64,000 bases of DNA from positions 310,001-374,000 of the forward strand of contig NZ_FNUR01000001.1 of NCBI RefSeq assembly GCF_900108105.1, read 5' to 3'. The position numbers and the translations under genes were made by a program. Of the stretch, positions 61,405 to 64,000 are shown in pieces. This DNA comes from Butyrivibrio sp. Su6. GTDB taxonomy: Bacteria; Bacillota; Clostridia; Lachnospirales; Lachnospiraceae. The notes beneath the pieces are model-generated. The model made no database searches and was not told the DNA's origin. It worked only from the letters and a program-made list of their open reading frames with translations. Each line of letters opens with the position of its first letter. The stretch's first letter is position 1.

Positions 61405-61440
61405 ATATAAAAAAAGAGCATAGGAAAATCCTATGCCCTT
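61405..61440 (-). terminator. Intrinsic terminator of the chemotaxis receptor gene
   Basis: GCATAGGA (61418-61425) and TCCTATGC (61429-61436) form an 8-bp stem with an AAA loop. Read leftward it is followed by TCTTTTTTT. It lies about 60 bases beyond the receptor stop. Confidence 0.85.
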
Positions 61441-61496
61441 TCGATTATTACTTTACTTTTCTTTTCATCATTCAAAGAATCAAGAGTAAAATAGTA

Positions 61497-63272
61497 TTAT
61501 ACGTTTATAAACTTCTTTGTACTATCGCTAAGTTTGTTCGTAACCTGATTGTTATTATCCATGGCCTCTCCGATTTCTTGAATTTCTCCCACAATTTCCG
61601 TAGAGTTGGAAGCTGAAAGGCTGATGGCCTGTGTGGACTCTTCAACGGAATCGGTGATTGTAAGAATTGAGTCTGTCATGCTGTGCATTGTGTTATCAAG
61701 AGAGTCTGCCTTCTCAGTAAAGCCTTCAAGAATTTCATTCATTATCTCTGCTGTACTCTCATATTTCTCTCCTGTCTCAACAAAGGCTTCATAATCGGCA
61801 ATAACAGTATTGTTGATAAAATCTACAACCTCGATGGCATTATTCGAAAGCTCCTGAACAGCCTTTGTCACATTCTCACTTATAGTCTGAATATTTCCGG
61901 CTGTCTGTCTGCTGTTATCGGCAAGTGCACTGATCTCCTGCGCAACTACCGCAAAGCCCTTGCCGGCTTCACCTGCTCTTGCAGCCTCAATGCTGGCGTT
62001 AAGTGCAAGAAGGTTTGTCTGGGAAGCTATATCGAGGATAACCTTGGTAAGTTCTCCGATCTGATTAACCTGCTCGCTTTCCTTTACTGACTCATCAAGT
62101 GTCTTGCTGAGCGCCTCAACTCTGGCACCTGTATTCTCTTTCTTCTGCATAGCCTCATTCTTAATGGTATCAGCTTCCTTCTGTATCTCGCCTGCACGCT
62201 CTTTTCCTGAAGCAACCTCATCATTGATGCTCTCCACCGCATCTCTTACATCATTGAGCTGCTCCTTAATGTGAGAAGCTGTAGTTGACACATTGTCCAT
62301 GCTGGCGGAAAGCTCCTCAAGCGCCGCTGATGTGTTGGTGATGTTGTCGTTAGCCAAAGCGATCTGTGAGGTCATCTTGTCTGCGGAATCTGTAAGAATG
62401 AGTGTTCCGCTCTTAACATCTTTCATTACGCCCTGCAGGGTTTCAATAAAATCATTTATGCCGTCTCTTATAAATACAAGCTCATTTCCGGTCTTAACAT
62501 TTACTCTTGCTGTAAGGTCACCATTTCCGGCGTTGATATCATTTATAATTTCCTGAACAGAGTCGGAAATCTTAACAATAACTTTGGTGATAAGAACAAA
62601 TGAAACATAGAGGTTCAAAAGAAGGCACACGATAAACACAACCATTCCTATTACATTCATGACAGTTATCTTACTTTTTGACTGTGCCATATAATTTACA
62701 ACATTACCCTTAAGTGCATCCACCGATGCATCAAGGGTTGTCATGCCTGCTTTGACACCTTCCATGTTAGTCATATAATCTCCGGTAAGTATCCCCGAGG
62801 CAACACGTCCATCGCCGGTTGTCATCAAGATATTGAACACTTCATCAACGTTCGCAATAAGAGCCTTTGCCGAAGCATCAAGCTGTGTCGTTGCGTTTGG
62901 ATTGCCATACATAGTAAACTCATCGCCGATTTCTTTTACAAGAGTGGTCACTTCGCTCTCGTAGGATTTAAGCTCGCTTCCGATTCTCTCTTTATCAGCA
63001 TCAGTGTAATATGTCCATAGTCCCAGTGCGCTCTGGATTGTTCCGTCAATCCTGGCCAGATCTTCCTTAACTGTTCCCTCTTTATGAACCAGCTCGGTTA
63101 CTCCGGCAATTATACCCTGAGCACTGTCAGACATGGATGATACTCCATCGTTAACAATGTAGCTTACTATGTTAAATACCAGCAACATCAGAATATTAAA
63201 GAACAAAATCTGAACCGGAATAGATTTGAAAAAACTGACCTTATTCTTCTTGTTTTCAGTTGTCCTTGACAT
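61497..63272 (-). CDS. Methyl-accepting chemotaxis protein
   Basis: I chose the ATG at 63272 (AAGGAG eight bases upstream), 11 codons into the frame. Membrane helices lie near 25-45 and 205-228 and enclose a helical sensor domain of the 4HB/NIT-like kind. HAMP follows ([20 protein letters not shown]), then the signalling domain with the hairpin tip [40 protein letters not shown]. It passes ligand binding to CheA and CheW, whose genes are not in this window. Ligand unknown. Confidence 0.93.
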   Translation of the reverse strand: MSRTTENKKNKVSFFKSIPVQILFFNILMLLVFNIVSYIVNDGVSSMSDSAQGIIAGVTELVHKEGTVKEDLARIDGTIQSALGLWTYYTDADKERIGSELKSYESEVTTLVKEIGDEFTMYGNPNATTQLDASAKALIANVDEVFNILMTTGDGRVASGILTGDYMTNMEGVKAGMTTLDASVDALKGNVVNYMAQSKSKITVMNVIGMVVFIVCLLLNLYVSFVLITKVIVKISDSVQEIINDINAGNGDLTARVNVKTGNELVFIRDGINDFIETLQGVMKDVKSGTLILTDSADKMTSQIALANDNITNTSAALEELSASMDNVSTTASHIKEQLNDVRDAVESINDEVASGKERAGEIQKEADTIKNEAMQKKENTGARVEALSKTLDESVKESEQVNQIGELTKVILDIASQTNLLALNASIEAARAGEAGKGFAVVAQEISALADNSRQTAGNIQTISENVTKAVQELSNNAIEVVDFINNTVIADYEAFVETGEKYESTAEIMNEILEGFTEKADSLDNTMHSMTDSILTITDSVEESTQAISLSASNSTEIVGEIQEIGEAMDNNNQVTNKLSDSTKKFINV

Positions 63273-63390
63273 AGCGACACTCCTTTCAATATAATAAATA
63301 TCCACCTATATACATTATATAGCTAATTATTGCATTGTTTTACGTTTAATATTTTTTTAATAAAATTAAATAAAAAATGCATAAAAACAC

Positions 63391-63432
63391 AAAAAAAGAA
63401 CTCCCAAATTGCATAACACAACTCGGGAGTCC
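63391..63432 (-). terminator. Terminator of the surface-protein gene
   Basis: ACTCCC (63400-63405) and GGGAGT (63425-63430) form the outer stem, with a weaker inner TTG/CAA pair. Read leftward the T-run is CTTTTTTT. Confidence 0.65.
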
Positions 63433-63442
63433 CTCATTTAGT

Positions 63443-64000
63443 TTATCTTTCTTTTACGCAATACTTTGTGCCACATACAATCAAGGCTCCAAGTGAAGCA
63501 ATAATAATTATCATTGCTCTTATCGGTAAATTGGTTGTATCATCTGTACTTGCTTTTCTTGCGCCAAGAACTGCTGCTTCTCTCTTTTCACCAAGAACTG
63601 CTGGTTCTGTAGGTGCCGGAGCTGGTGCAGGAGCTACTGTAGTAGCTACTAAAGGAACAACTGCAGGTGCAGGAGCTGAAGCTGGCTCAGGATCAGATTC
63701 AGAATCAGGTGCAGGATCAGGATCTGACTCTTCGATTATTACAACTACAGGATCATCGTTTGTTTCTTCCTGTGGCTTTTCTTTTGGATCATCCTCTTTG
63801 TTGTCGGGCTCATCTGGATCCACAACCGGATCAATTATTTCTTCTTCAATAGCTTTTTTAAGTGCTTTGATATTAATTCCTCCAAGTTCACTGTTTAAGG
63901 TTATCTTGTAGACACCATCAGATATCTTTTCAACGCTTGCTATTGTTTTTAAATAATCCTCATTATCAAGCTCATAGCCTTCCTGGAATGTAATGTTAAG
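63443..64000 (-). CDS. Surface protein C-terminus with Pro/Ala/Asp linker and membrane anchor (5' end outside window)
   Basis: The frame is open to the right edge; 186 codons are visible. The N-terminal visible part has a beta-like DGVYKITLNSELGGIN motif, then an acidic Glu/Asp/Pro/Ala-rich linker (PAPDSESDPEPASAPAPA, TTVAPAPAPAPTEPA). The end is one membrane helix (IRAMIIIIASLGALIVCGTKY) with a basic tail (CVKER). There is no LPxTG motif in front of the helix. This layout fits a membrane-anchored extracellular protein. The GTG at 63823 is internal, not the start. Confidence 0.75.
   Translation of the reverse strand, partial: LNITFQEGYELDNEDYLKTIASVEKISDGVYKITLNSELGGINIKALKKAIEEEIIDPVVDPDEPDNKEDDPKEKPQEETNDDPVVVIIEESDPDPAPDSESDPEPASAPAPAVVPLVATTVAPAPAPAPTEPAVLGEKREAAVLGARKASTDDTTNLPIRAMIIIIASLGALIVCGTKYCVKER

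Noticed and set aside
1..64000. CRISPR arrays, tRNA or rRNA genes, insertion sequences
   Set aside because: No regularly spaced repeats, cloverleaf-like segments or transposase genes were seen by eye; a tRNAscan or ISfinder run could not be done.

Overview
The window is AT-rich, densely packed DNA from a Gram-positive, low-GC member of the Clostridia. Several things point there: AGGAGG-type ribosome binding sites with some TTG and GTG starts, ribosomal protein L27 with a cleavable N-terminus next to its protease Prp, a B. subtilis-type SOS box between lexA and a yneA-like gene, a short HisG paired with HisZ, and a giant double-domain 2-hydroxyacyl-CoA dehydratase activator. Together with the methyl-accepting chemotaxis protein and the GH1/GH2/GH78 cluster, this best fits a Lachnospiraceae plant-fibre or gut bacterium such as Butyrivibrio or a relative. 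The genus is an inference. I see no rRNA, tRNA, CRISPR array, insertion sequence or prophage.

Region by region. 1-0.9 kb: the end of a LuxR-type regulator and a small unknown gene. 0.9-5.2 kb (minus strand): the activator protein. 5.4-9.8 kb: a tight four-gene operon of degenerate signalling proteins, namely a receptor with altered phospho-residues, a rhomboid-like membrane protein with a zinc ribbon, a sigma-like protein without region 4, and a small unknown protein. 9.8-15.5 kb: rpmB (minus), then an Asp23 protein, FakA, RecG and a DegV/FakB-type protein (fatty-acid kinase system plus DNA repair). 15.5-25.6 kb: a type IIA topoisomerase pair, rsmD, coaD, a coiled-coil protein, a cell-wall amidase, two pseudouridine synthases and recU. 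25.6-30.6 kb: hisZ-G-D-B-IE, the last carrying a dead HisF-like domain. 30.6-38.8 kb: a translation and ribosome-assembly run (radical SAM protein, DUF2344 protein, RNase G-like, rplU, prp, rpmA, obgE, yhbY, nadD, yqeK, rsfS).

38.8-39.3 kb is a non-coding stretch rich in inverted repeats. 39.3-43.5 kb: the lexA/yneA SOS pair, a DHH phosphoesterase and a D,D-carboxypeptidase. 43.5-44.7 kb (minus): a lone tyrosine recombinase. 44.7-54.3 kb: a glycoside-use operon on the minus strand (GPH symporter, GH2, GH78, GH1, sugar isomerase) with a divergent AraC regulator. 54.3-64 kb: an accessory region with an HD hydrolase, a 62-residue double-glycine leader peptide, a cyclic-nucleotide-binding protein, a very long clostripain-family protease, a membrane SpoIIE-type phosphatase, a chemotaxis receptor and the end of a surface protein.

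The best candidates for something undescribed are the 5.4-9.8 kb operon, in which every recognisable signalling module has lost its catalytic or phosphate-accepting residues; the orphan GG-leader peptide at 55.3 kb; and two adjacent hairpins upstream of obgE that keep the same 13-base loop while their stems differ.
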